From Parelaphostrongylus tenuis (Eukaryota > Nematoda > Chromadorea > Rhabditida > Metastrongylidae), in assembly GCA_019055375.1 (NCBI GenBank), contig JAHQIW010004522.1, forward strand, positions 1 through 64,000: a DNA stretch of 64,000 bases, given 5' to 3'. Shown piece by piece: positions 47,455 to 58,731 of the stretch. The translations under genes and the position numbers were made by a program. The notes under the pieces are model-generated. The model was given only the letters and a program-made list of their open reading frames with translations, did not search any database and was not told where the DNA came from. Numbering within the stretch: position 1 is the first letter of the stretch; every line of letters starts with the position of its first letter.

Positions 47455-48030
47455 CTGAGTTACCAAAACAGAACCAAGGAAAACTGTAGTATTCATGAAC
47501 ACGAAACGACAATACTGAGTTTTTGAGACTGGTGCAAAGGAAACCGTAGGATTAGAGTGCTGAATCAGTGTTACGACATTTCTGAAGATTCTGGACATAA
47601 ATCGACAATATTAAGATTGCAGGCGGAAGCTAGCGAAACCGTAGGATTCATAAATAGAATTGATATCATATCCATTTTTGAAACTTTTCGACACTAATCA
47701 ACAATTTTTAGATTATAAATTAAAGCAAAGAAGATCGTTGGACTAGACGGAATCTATACCATGTCCATTCTTCGAAATTCTGGACAGATTTTGATGTCAC
47801 TCAGATTTGAGACACAAGCAAACAGGAATGACATTGACAGAAGTCGACATTATTGAGTTTCGTAAGAAAAGCACAGGAAAGTATAGGATTCTTAGACAGG
47901 GTCGATTTTACAGCCACTCTTAAATTTTTTAGGGAAAAATCGAAGAGATTGAGATTTTCAGGCAGAATCATAGAAAAATGTAAGGTTCACTGACAGAATC
48001 GATCTTAGAGCCATATTCGGAAATTCTAAA
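47455..48030. repeat. Degenerate tandem array, unit about 95 bp
   Basis: The phrase GAAACCGTAGGATT and its variants recurs near 47,546, 47,640, 47,735, 47,882 and 47,979, with ATTCTGGACA and CGACAATAT between. There are about six diverged units. It directly follows the mariner remnant. Confidence 0.6.
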
Positions 48031-49814
48031 CCTGAATCAATAGCTTTGTACGCAAAATTGCGTCTTGAGTACAAATCTTCGCTTTCGTCTCTCCGATTTT
48101 GGTAGCATAGCCCTGAAATTTCAGCAGCCTCTCGTCCTACTCGACGTCGCAGTACCACGGATTCTTTCAAGGCTAGGAGAATGTTGCTCATTTTCATTAC
48201 TGTGTTTGTCGAATGTTACCTAACATAATGCTTAAGGCCCTGAACATAGCAGCTGCGTATTGACAAGTAGCCTGCTGCCTCTTTCGGAGAAACAAGAGAA
48301 ACTTATTAAATCGAGGCGACTCCTACTACCGCTCATGTACTTCCCAGCCGCTTGATGCAGGTTCTTTTCATAAATCCATAAATCACTATCCAATCAGCTA
48401 ATTGACTGCTAATGATGTCAAAAATGCCAATGTTTGTATCCTTTATTGGCAGGAGTGTTTTTGATGGACACACGTCTTTGTGCACATAAAACTTCTACTT
48501 GTGATGAAAAACGCTCATTTACTACTTAGTCATGGTGATTTTGGTACTCACTCAAGTGTAATATGTTGTACGAAGGATAACAAGATTTATTTCTTGTACT
48601 TTAGTATCGTTTCATTCCGTAAAATCGCCAAAATTATCGTAGTGGTCACTTTGGCTAACACGGCATTTGAAGCGTAATCACGAACTCAATGTTTTGAAAA
48701 GAAATTCGAAGTAAAGTGCTTTTACATCAACTCTAATAAAAAGTATAACTTATATGACTGATAACTTTGAACTGTGACAGGAAAAAAGCGTTCGAAGTAA
48801 AGTAATGAAAGTTATTAGTGAGTCAGAGTAAAGGAGAGTAATAATTTGAGGTAAGTAAGAGTGAAGTAATAGTAATAGCAGCTAGCAGCGAGCTGAGTTT
48901 ATGTAAGTTCAAAAGTCGTAAAATTCCAAAAATATGCTGTAAATGCTACGAATTCTGAGCGATCAAAAACATTACTTCACAAAATGCAAAGCAGAAAGAT
49001 CGATATAATGGTTGTAAATCGAAGTGAATGGAAACATCGACAATAAAAGAAGGCTTCGGCTGCGTCGTGACTCGAACACCTCCCGGTGAGAGAGATATAT
49101 TCTTTCGAAGGGTAAATTTATATATATAATGACTATACTGATTTCGGAGATGATTCAAGTAGGAACAAAGGAGAATTTAATCGTTCACAAAAACTAATTT
49201 GCCCTTCATCTACAAACATCGGGGGTGATGGAGACGAATCAAGTCGTCGAGACGGCTATTTCGATGTGTGATGGCGATCAACCATAACTACTCCCGCGGT
49301 AACTCTTTCGCCTCTTATCTTCTTCAATTTCAAAAATTCAGAATTGTGATATTAGAAAAAAAAAAGAACTTTATCGCGAAGTCGTTTTTTTTGCGTCCCT
49401 TCGATACTCTACAAATTCTTAGCCGTTGCAGAATTGCTTATAATTTTGACTTTTGAAATAACTCATTAGAGTTCAACGTTATCATTTTGATCGATAAGAT
49501 TCCTCAATTCCAGCATGTGTTAAAAAGTACAGCTCTAAGATATTCATGTGTTCCGAGCCTTTATCGGGTTGTGACCATCCACTTAGGTTTGTCGATTGCC
49601 AGCCAATCAGTGGCCATTCAAGTCACCTTCCATGGTCAATCCTCGCACCAGTAAGGGCTGTGCGTAATACTCTTCACTATACTCAAACTACTCCTCGATT
49701 TGTCCGTATCGTCTGTACCAGAGTAAATAAGGCCAGAGAAACATAGTGTTTTCATGATAATTGAGTAGCACAAGTAAAATGATCAGATATAATATGAAGT
49801 CAGTGGCAATGCAA
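48031..49814. other. Intergenic stretch, nothing supported
   Basis: AT-rich. A box B-like GTGTTCGAGTCACGAC on the minus strand near 49,065 has no box A partner. No gene seen. Confidence 0.4.
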
Positions 49815-49925
49815 TGGGCCTTGGTGGTGTAGTGGTAGCACGCGCCCCCGGTCTGACAGACGCTGGTGCAACTCCCGTCTGAGGTCGAGTTTTTGCTCAC
49901 CGCTCGATTCTTTAAAGAGCAGAAT
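49815..49925 (+). mobile_element. tRNA-derived SINE family 2, well-preserved head
   Basis: GGCCTTGGTGGTGTAGTGGTAGC (box A), box B GTGCAACTCCCGTC, then GAGGTCGAGTTTTTGCTCACC as at 19,260. The box B is C-A rather than T-C-G-A, so it is probably weakly transcribed. Confidence 0.6.
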
Positions 49926-49969
49926 TTCCAATGAGTTGCGCTCTGTGTACTTCACGACCATTTACTTTT

Positions 49970-50755
49970 CAACAAACATCAAAAACACGAGCATGTCTTC
50001 TTCCAAATGGAACAGTCCCCAACTCTTTGCCGATCAGCGAGGACACGAAAATGTGCGACGAAATATCAATACAAAAGGAAGCAGTTCATTGTTTTTTGAC
50101 ACCTAGCACACTTAAAACAATTTACCTTAGTAATGTATCGGACATACATCGTTTCTTCTTCTAACTATTCCACATTTTGTCTTCTTCCAAAGAAAACATT
50201 CAACAACTCTTAATTCTTTACCGAGGCCACTAAAATGAGCTACGAAAACAGCTATGAGAAGAAAGCAGTTCATTGTTTTTACAGCTGGCACAGTTCTCAG
50301 AAATTTATATAAATTCAGCAATGTACCGAATCGGCCTTGTTTTGTCATATAATGTGCCCATACATTGTCTTCTTCCGAACAAAGCATTCTCCAAGTCTCA
50401 GCCGTACAGCTGAAAATGAGCGACGAAATACAGAATTAGGAAGAAAAGAGTTCATTGCTCATTACAGTTGTCACAATTTTTAGAGATTCATATAAACTCA
50501 GTAATGCATCGATTCGACTTTGTTTCGTCACATGATGAGCCTGCATATTACCTCTTCTAAATGAAACTTTCCCCATCTTAATCGTTCAGCGAGGACACCA
50601 AAATGAGCGACGAATTACGAAGAAAGCAGTTCATTGCTTTCTACAGCCTTCAAACTAATCAAAAATCTACATAAACTTGGCAATGTTCAGAATTGACTTT
50701 TTCTCGTCATAATATGTTTGCGCACATCGTCTTCGTTCATATGAAGCACTTTCCA
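49970..50755. repeat. Tandem array, about 185-bp unit, at least four copies
   Basis: The marker CTTCTTCC (or a close variant) recurs near 49,995, 50,180, 50,365, 50,550 and 50,727. Each unit also has ATGAGCGACGAA, GCAGTTCATTG and ATAAACTCAGTAATG. Single units of the same family occur near 14.0 kb and, inverted, near 39.3-39.7 kb. Confidence 0.75.
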
Positions 50756-50802
50756 CTTACGTGGCCGAGCATAGCCTAAGAGAGTTCGCTCGGCCACGTA
50801 AG
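50756..50802. repeat. Perfect 15-bp inverted repeat with 17-bp loop
   Basis: CTTACGTGGCCGAGC (50,756-50,770) and GCTCGGCCACGTAAG (50,788-50,802). GC-rich in AT-rich surroundings, and not followed by a T-run. It ends the 185-bp array and may be a small insertion or a protein-binding palindrome. Confidence 0.6.
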
Positions 50803-51000
50803 CGCTATGTTCCGCTCACAATTCTATTGAGTTCATTTACCATTATATGAACACAACCTTTGATAGCAATTAGATACACGACAACGAGATTGTGTGAAGA
50901 GAGCAATAATGGATCGATTACGACTTGAGGTGAGGTGGTCCGGACTTAGTCACGCGACCGTTCGGATCATGCTCGGCTATCGAACTGACTGATAATCATT

Positions 51001-51476
51001 ATTTGAGCCACGCATGTCAGTGGTCTGTCAATGAGGGCTGACTTATAGAGCCCGATACACGTGTTTCGATCTTGCGATCTCGTCAATCGGGCAGTTACCC
51101 TTTCTCGTCTTTTGTTAATCTCTGTGGGTGCTCCAGTCCCCACAATAGGAGTTAGCGACGACGTACGTTTTACACTCTATGTTCAGTGAAGAACTCACCA
51201 AACACAGAGTTTTGCACACTCGAATGCTAGTGGCTAGTATATTTAATATAACATATCTTCCCCCAGTCTCTGTGGAGGCTGGAGCACCCACAGAGATTAG
51301 CAAAAGACGAGAAAGGGTAACTGCCCGACTGACGAGATCGCAAGATCGAAACACGTGTATCGGGTTCTATAAGTCAGCCCTCATTGACAGACCACTGGCA
51401 TGCGTGGCTCAAATAATGATTATCAGGCATATTGAAGTTTGAGCTGTGGTCTTAAGAAAACACTCGAAATGAAAGA
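51001..51476. mobile_element. Palindromic element FB1, copy 2, with 14-bp flanking duplication
   Basis: Near-identical to 8716-9251 but shorter in the loop and right arm. Flanked by the perfect 14-bp direct repeat TATCGAACTGACTG at 50,987-51,000 and 51,477-51,490. Ends with CTTAAGAAAACACTCGAAAT, matching the solo fragment at 23,770. Confidence 0.78.
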
Positions 51477-51490
51477 TATCGAACTGACTG

Positions 51491-53414
51491 TTGAGGTTGG
51501 TGGCAGCTATGTGCCGTCCTCGCCACTTGGACCATTTTCTGTCTAAGGTCCTCGAACCGCAGCCATACGATTTGCTGTCTAAGGTCATGGACCATCTGCG
51601 TTGTCTAAACTATCATGTAATTCTGGAAAAAATAGCAAAGCTTCGCTGGGAGGTTTGCTATACAATGTCACTGCAAAGGTGGACCAATTATTTGAAATTT
51701 CCATCATTTACAAAAATTATTTATTGATCCGTTTAGGAAAAAATTTCGTTTCCAACATGTGGTTGTCAAAAGATGTTGTTTAATTGCATTCGTACCCACA
51801 TAACAAATCCTGATACCAGAAGATTTTATTGCCCTGTCGCTTCCATTTCAACTCTGCATAGCGAATATATAATTGCTGGAGGTTATCATCTTTGAAAGAC
51901 TATCTAAGCAAGATGAATTCATGTACAACTAGAGTTACGAATACTTTAGGCTCTTCCATCATCAAGATCTTACGCAACACAGAGACAATGCTGATCATGA
52001 TAGATTTACAACTTATGTGAAAATATGGAAACAAGGAGTTTTTATCTAGGAATTCGAAATACATGTTTTCTGAGGATAACAGAACTGGACAGTCCATAGT
52101 TTCATGAATTGATCGCTCTTATATGACGTGCGAGCTTCACAAAGTGGGACTTTCCGCTCCCATTTAGGTGGAAGAGCTTATGTTTATTCAGTTACGCAAT
52201 GAAATCTTTCACAACGATATGTCGAGAAGCATTTTCCTCGGTATCGTCGAGAATCGTGCGCTAGCTGTGCTGAGAAATTCCATATTTTCACAACAGACGA
52301 CCCATGTAAATGGCTTAAGGCCAAACTTTTTTCTGTGTCACGATTCCAACATTTAGTCGAAATTGGAGAAGCTGAAGCAGGTCACATTTAAGTCCCTGAT
52401 ATAAATCAGATGTATTAATCACACTTATCGAATTTATGCAACCAACACATACTCTAATCTAGGGCAATCACCGCCTAAGAGAAAGAAAATTGCAGGAACC
52501 TTTGACATTGTTGTTGTTCTGTTGACATTGTCGTTGACATTGTTGTTGTGAACTGTTTAAAACTCAGTTACAGTCATTCATGTTCAACCGGCTTTTCTTG
52601 TTCAATTCAATCTATTATCACCGTTAGGTGTTGCACCTGGCTATAGAATCATCAAACTACATTCTAGCGATATTGCAATATCTATGAACAAAATGGAGTA
52701 AGTTTAGCGATTTCTTAGGAGTGTGGCTGATACTTAGTGCCAGCGACATTACTGACGTGCTACTAGAACGTTTCAGCAAAAAAAAAAAACCTAAAGCATT
52801 GGATGAGAGCAACGTAAAAGAGGAAACTGATGAATTCTACTGAAAACTGAAAAATGAAATTGAAACTCTCTCGGATCGTTTACCAAACGCATTCCATCCC
52901 ACACAATGCTGTGTTCTAGTGCGGCTGGTCACTATGTTACTGTAGTCACGATATCCAAGATAAAAGTGACATTTGCTGTAAGGCTCAAAAGTGTAGTACT
53001 GAATGTTTTCGTAAGTTTTTTACTTCAATAACAAGCTAAAGAAATCGGAAATGGTCAAAAGGGTCTCATTTCAGAATAAAGCTCTCATTTAATGAAAAAT
53101 GGCTTATCAGGGTATTTCGATGTCAGAGTTATTGCCATCCACCAGCAGCACTTCGTCTTCAATTAACTTGTGAATTTTTCATCTGAAATGTGAGAATTAT
53201 TTAGAAGATGGATGCAGAAGCAGCACTACGATACATCAATTTTTTTCATTAAAATTCGTCTTTAAGGTTGACTATACACGTGGCACCTTTTCATAAAGCA
53301 AGACTATCAAAATTAGCGCATCGTCACTCACCTGAATTCACTATCTCAAACAATTCTATTCCCTTTTTTATACAAGTAGGCTAAATGAGCAAAGAATTTC
53401 TCGGCGTTGATTAC
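51491..53414. other. Intergenic stretch, no supported gene
   Basis: Short frames only. A small TGTTGTTGACATTG-type micro-repeat is at about 52,500-52,550. No exon with family resemblance found. Confidence 0.4.
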
Positions 53415-53590
53415 CTGAGGCATACCTCACGCGTTCGACCCCATTAAACATCCTTAGAGATGAGTGAATGCACACCGGGATCATATAGTCACTTATGGTG
53501 GTTTGCCGCTGTGTCAGGTTAGTCCTGTCGTCCTCCCAGAAGTCCTGTCCCAGAAGACTTGAATACCAATTATACCTTCTTTGTCGATTG
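53415..53590 (-). mobile_element. SINE family 1, body only
   Basis: The plus strand shows the reverse complement of the SINE body: GAGTGAATGCACACCGGG, TGGTTTGCCGCTG, GTCGTCCTCCCAGAAG, TACCAATTATACC, parallel to the 12.9-kb copy. The tRNA head is not recognisable. Confidence 0.55.
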
Positions 53591-53898
53591 CGCCACTTTA
53601 CGAACTTGTTATTAAACCAATTTATTCGATTATCATTTCGACGCGTTTCGTCTTTTTCAAACCAGTAGATCCAAGCCGCTGCTCCTAAGTCATTATTATT
53701 AGTCGACCTCGTTGTTATGTTCGTTGTTATTCGACGGATCTTCTCTGGAGAGGCACCACTGAAATGAGAACCTCACCCAGTAGTAGTCCTCTTATAAAGG
53801 ACGGTCTGATAATAGCAACTGTCCATGTACATCTTGTAGAAATCGGTGTAATTATTGGCTTGTGAAAGTTGATAACGAGCGTTCTTTCAAGTTCGGAC

Positions 53899-55684
53899 TT
53901 ACTTACAAATCATATCTAGTTCTAATTTGCTGACCGCCGCTTGAACGGAAGGCTTGATGACCTCCGTATTGCAACAATGATCACTCGTATTTGAAACATA
54001 CGTCTTATCAATGCTCCATACATCCCCAGATAAACTTATGTTCTCCAGAAAACACTTACCCTTCAATATGGAAGTGAGAATGGGAAGCTGCTCCTGAAGT
54101 TCCATTTTTGCTTCTTCTGACAGAACCACGTATTTGATGATGAGGTTTTGTGCCAGCACCTTTAGGTCGCTGAAGGACAGCATCTGGCCAGTAGAGAGAG
54201 CCACTTGCAGTTTGTGACCCAGGGTGATGACCTCAAAAAAGCGCAAATAAAGGATAATTGATCAGCATGTTAGCAAAGACTGAAAAATGCGAAGCCTCTT
54301 TTATTGATATGACATTATGGACTCGACCTTTATCCACTACCCTACCAGAACAGCACGCTTTGCCTTACTCTCACTCCCTATCTCATTGTAGTAAATTTCA
54401 CGTTTCTTTCTACGAAAAAATAAGTGGACGATCGATAAAAGATTGAAATCGATGGAAAGATGACGGATTTGTTGAAGACTATGTGAATTTTGAAGATTTG
54501 ATTGAGCCAACGATTATATGTATAACTCACCCCTGTATAATCTACTGCGCTATATGAGGAAAGAAATCAGTTTTCCAAAGAAGTTATCATTTTGCAGGCC
54601 ACCGTCTCTTTACGGTCAATTAGAGCACAGAATTAGTGTAGTTGATAATGATAATTTTTCCCTACCTCTGCAGCAGATGCCTTAGCGTCGTTTCCGAGAG
54701 CATCGATTTTGTGCTTGATCACGCCTAACATCTGTTCCGCCTTTTCACCAAGTACAACTGATTTTGACTTCAGCATAGCCAAAGCCTAAGTCACATTGTA
54801 TTTCTGGTGAAGTCACTGAATTTGGTGCGATGTATCATTCCACCTCGTCGTCATTTTTGAATTTACTGTAGTTTTTGGACAAATTCTTCCATGACAGCTT
54901 TCTCCTCCTCATTGAGATCGTCAGTGAATTTTTGGGCTTCTTGAGGTGTTAGATCTAAACAAGATTTACATAGCTGGCTCGTCTAAAGGAATGCACTTTA
55001 TTTTGATGGAAGTCATGCTTTTACAAGAGCCGTAATTACATTTTTTCAGTGTACCAACCCCAATATTTCTAGCATTCTCTTCGCTCTCTATCACTGATTG
55101 GCTCTCAGTTTTTAACACTTTGTTAAGTGTTGCAATGCTGCTTGAGAATTTTGTCTTTTACCTGAATATCGTAAACTCTGATCGTCAGATCTCTCCCAAC
55201 TCTTGCATAAATAGCCAGTGTAGGACGATCTCAGATGCTTGCAAGAGCGTGTGAAGAAAAGGTTGAACCAACATTCTGGTTTCCGATATCTTGATAACGT
55301 GCATTAACTTACCATTTAGCCATACCTGTCTTCAAAATTCTAAGTCCGAGCTATTAGAGCTTCTTTCAAGTATCCTTATTTTTAGCAATCTTACTGCGAT
55401 ATATCTTGGTAGAGAAAATAACTATTCCACAAATTTTCTCTAATATTACTTCACAAAGAGAAGTTTATAGTCAGATATTTATGTCTAAAGAAAACTGTCA
55501 ACATCACTACCAAAAGATAGGCTTCTTCCTTTACATTTTTAGAACATAAAGATTTTTTGAGAAAAGGCTGAGTAACTTGAAACTGCTCACCTTTGTACTG
55601 CATCCGAATATCACCGACAGAGTTGATAAAAGCTGTGGAAGCGAGACTGAGAGTAGCAGTGATGGCGATGATGTGAGGTGTCAT
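53899..55684 (-). CDS. Fatty-acid and retinol-binding (FAR) protein, one frameshift in exon 2
   Basis: Five exons: 55684-55591, 54954-54844, 54785-54666, 54231-54060, 53939-53899. FAR proteins are small secreted alpha-helical lipid carriers unique to nematodes; they bind fatty acids and retinol and are thought to act at the host interface in parasites (family knowledge). Seen here: a leader (MTPHIIAITATLSLASTAF), GDIRMQYK, LTPQEAQKF, MLKSKSVVLGEKAEQM, HKIDALGNDAKASAAE, LSEEAKMELQEQLPILTSI and a short KLELDMICK end. Exon lengths are 94, 111, 120, 172 and 41 nt against 94, 110, 120, 172 and 47 in the neighbour at 58.7 kb. The extra base in exon 2, at the T5 run 54,872-54,876 or the adjoining GG, shifts the frame into a stop. 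Either this is a pseudogene or the assembly is wrong there. The splice donors of exons 2 and 3 are weak. Confidence 0.8.
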
Positions 55685-56878
55685 TGCTAAAAGCTCGGAC
55701 GATTTCTAAGGTTTTTATAGTTAAGTAATCTCTTCGATATTTTTAGGAAAAATATTTGAAATTTGGGGGGCATTTATTTTGAATACAGATGAAGAGTGAT
55801 ACAATAACTAAAACAGCAGAAGCTCGCATTGCCTCTCAAAGTTGAGGCTTGTAGTTTAGAAAGAGCAGACATATCTATGTGCAGATCTCAGAAATCAGAG
55901 GAAACTGCAATAAAAGGCAGAGTAAGATCAGAAGTGTTTGTTTCAAACAGTGCTGTATAACATTCTATGCTGTCGAAAATTCTTGGAGAAGAGACAAAGG
56001 ATAATAGAAAGCTCTGGTAGTCATGGTTTCTCGTTGCTAGTTATATACTGCACAAAAAGACGCGTACTAATTTTTCTCATTCATAGCCTGTAGAAATGGA
56101 GCAAGCAGCCTATCAGTGGGTCCCGTTCCGAAAACAGTAGATGTGGCAGGTTGACTTTTATATAATGATCTTCTGAAACATAACGCTTATATTTCCAGTC
56201 ACTTTTTTCGCATACTTGACCAAATTGATTCGTGAAATGCTATTTTCCTAATTGAGAAGGCACACTCGCACTCATGTATGAACGTGTCTACCTAAATACA
56301 AGAGATACGCATAAAAAAAATGAAATTAACGGATCGAAAAGGTGATCTATCTTTTAGATCGATCTGCATCTCAAGGAAACACACTGTCGCTTTCGTCTAC
56401 GTAACTCTTTATCCGTCACTTAGAGACGCACCATTTACTCATGACTTAGCGGCTGGAGATTTCTCACTAGTAGGGATCAATGGAAAAGCAATGGCACCTC
56501 TTCAATTGTCTGCCACCTCAGTTCAGTAGATTGGTAATTATCAGTATCGACCAGGTAACATTTAATAGATCATCGTTTCGGATGCGTGCACTAGTTCTTG
56601 GAATGAGTTCGACATGAAAAGTGCAGGTTTTCAATAATTACGTTTTAGTAGTTTGCCGCTGTTGATCACAAAGTCATAGACTTTCCAATTTACAACAAAA
56701 GCGTTCATGATCAACAAAGCGCAATCTGCTGAACATCAAACTCTCAAGACCGGACTGCGGACTGAAACTGTTAATTCTCACCGAGAAGCTTGCCACCATC
56801 AGCTTAATATTGATAATGCTTGCACTAAATATCATCAAAAACTCTCTTCTTTCAGCTGCTTTAGCAATGGCGTGGGAT
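55685..56878. other. Spacer between the two FAR genes, first part
   Basis: No exon, RNA gene or repeat is recognised. A 69-codon frame at 56,320-56,529 lacks any family resemblance. Confidence 0.45.

Positions 56879-56882
<4 letters not shown>

Positions 56883-56914
<32 letters not shown>
56883..56914. repeat. TA dinucleotide repeat
   Basis: Sixteen uninterrupted TA units. Confidence 0.97.
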
Positions 56915-56917
<3 letters not shown>

Positions 56918-56944
56918 ATTGTGTTGGCTGAATGCAAAACTTGA

Positions 56945-57040
56945 AACTTCAGACGGGAGAACCCACATTTCACCTTTTACAGGGAGGCGCGCTAATCAGT
57001 TGCACTACCGGAGCTCTGTTGTGTTACCACTATTTATGCG
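56945..57040 (-). mobile_element. tRNA-like SINE head, minus strand
   Basis: Minus strand: CTCCGGTAGTGCAACTGATTAG (box A TAGTGCAACTG) and GTGGGTTCTCCCGTCTGAAG (box B-like). The CCCGTCTGA ending is like family 2 heads. Confidence 0.45.
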
Positions 57041-57599
57041 ATACACGGTTCGATCTGTCAACAACCACATTTCAACAGTTTGGCGTGGTAAGTTATATCG
57101 TCATTGGCATTGGAAAGCTTGCACTTGTTGGCTACCGTCGATTTCTTAGTGATCAATGGCGTTGTTTTGAGTACTGTAAAATCCAGGACAAATTATCGTG
57201 ATTTGATTTGACTGGCTAGGAAAACTACAAATACTTAAATAACTGGCCAGCAGTAAAACAAGCCCTTACTGCATCTCTCATAGTACGTCATGCCATTTTT
57301 TGAGTCGTCAAAGAAAAAAAGGCATCAAGCACTATATACTTCATTACTATTTATCTAACGAGAACTATGTTTTCCGAAGCTTGTATAGTACTTAAAATCA
57401 TCACCTTGAAGCAGATCGTAATATCTTTAAGATCTTTGTGAAAATCTGAGAGTTTTTACTTCACAACATTAGAGAGGCAGGGCTCACAGAAGATTGATGT
57501 CACAGATATATTTCATACAGAGTTGAGCACTTGAAAACAACTACGCATTGATTAACCACACCGAGAGCTTTTTGTCTCAAGAATAAACTGCTTGAAACC

Positions 57600-57770
57600 A
57601 GTCAGAATTCTTTTTATTTTACCGCCACTTGCGGTGGTATGATGTTACAGTATACCCGGTAATGTGGAGTGCTGTGCAAATACATTTGCGTCAGCCGGGA
57701 TTCGAACCCAGATCTCACTCTTTCCGGTATGCTGCTCTGTCAATGCTCTGCTTTTGAGTGATCGTAATCT
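57600..57770 (-). mobile_element. tRNA-derived SINE family 3
   Basis: The plus strand shows CAGCCGGGATTCGAACCCAGATCTCACTC, so box B is GGGTTCGAATCCC on the minus strand. Body GTGGTATGATGTTACAG and AATGTGGAGTG match the other family members. Confidence 0.6.
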
Positions 57771-58259
57771 CTGAGTGTGACGAGGATGGATAGAGAGTCT
57801 AATGGTACATGCCGAAATAGCCAGGCTTCACGCACTCTTCGAATCCCAGATTTTCCAGTAGTTTTCAAAAATCACCAATTTTTGTGGGTGTCTAATCAGC
57901 TACCATTTGAAGACCTTGTTTTCCACGGAGAATGTCTCACCAAACGCTTTCCGAATTGATTCATGTGGTAGCTTGACTAGATGTCTGGAGATTCTTAGCA
58001 TTTGCAAGCGACGACCTTTACTAATTAGAGTTAATGCGTGTTTAAGTACGTTTACTCTCACTCAGCAACATTAAAGAGAGCGAGGACTGACCATAATTCA
58101 GGAACTGATCAACGATAACCAGTATACTTCTAAGCAATATATTTTGTGCTCCGAAGATTTCACTGAGAAGGAATCATCAGAATACGATATTACGATTTTT
58201 ACATAGAAGATTTTCCCACAATTCTCTGATGTTCTTCATACGAGCTTTTATTCACCTTT

Positions 58260-58482
58260 CTCAAAAACAGTAATGTGATAATCACTTAACACGTCTGGAA
58301 CCTTTTGTGAGGACTGGTAGAGCACTTATGCAGCTCTAGACAATGCGTTGCGGTTCAGCCGATCCCCGTGAGGGCAAAACGGGCCTGTTTAATACTGTCT
58401 GAGTGCTCTACAAGACCTCACAAAAGCTCAAAATATGTTATGTGATTACCAAATTATTACTGTTTTTTGGCATCGTTTTTCT
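58260..58482. mobile_element. Foldback element FB3, short degenerate copy
   Basis: AAAACAGTAATGTGATAATCAC...GTGAGGACTGGTAGAGCACT at 58,265-58,335 is inverted against AGTGCTCTACAAGACCTCAC...CAAATTATTACTGTTTT at 58,400-58,478. The centre keeps GGTTCAGCCGATCC, but no complete hammerhead remains. Confidence 0.6.
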
Positions 58483-58731
58483 CTGAACCTTATTTTGCAC
58501 AACTTCTGATTTGTCCTCTACTTCGTGCAAAATCTTATATTTTAATGGCCTATAATAAACAAAATCACCTTTTATTGATTATAAACCGACAAAACTTGAG
58601 ATAGGTATATGGAGGTGGAAATGCAGTACTTCGGAAATCAAGCATTTGTTTGAAAAAAAAATTAATAACAATGGCAACGACACTACACGTGTTGCCGCGA
58701 AACAGCATAGAACTATAGCTAGCGGTCCGCC

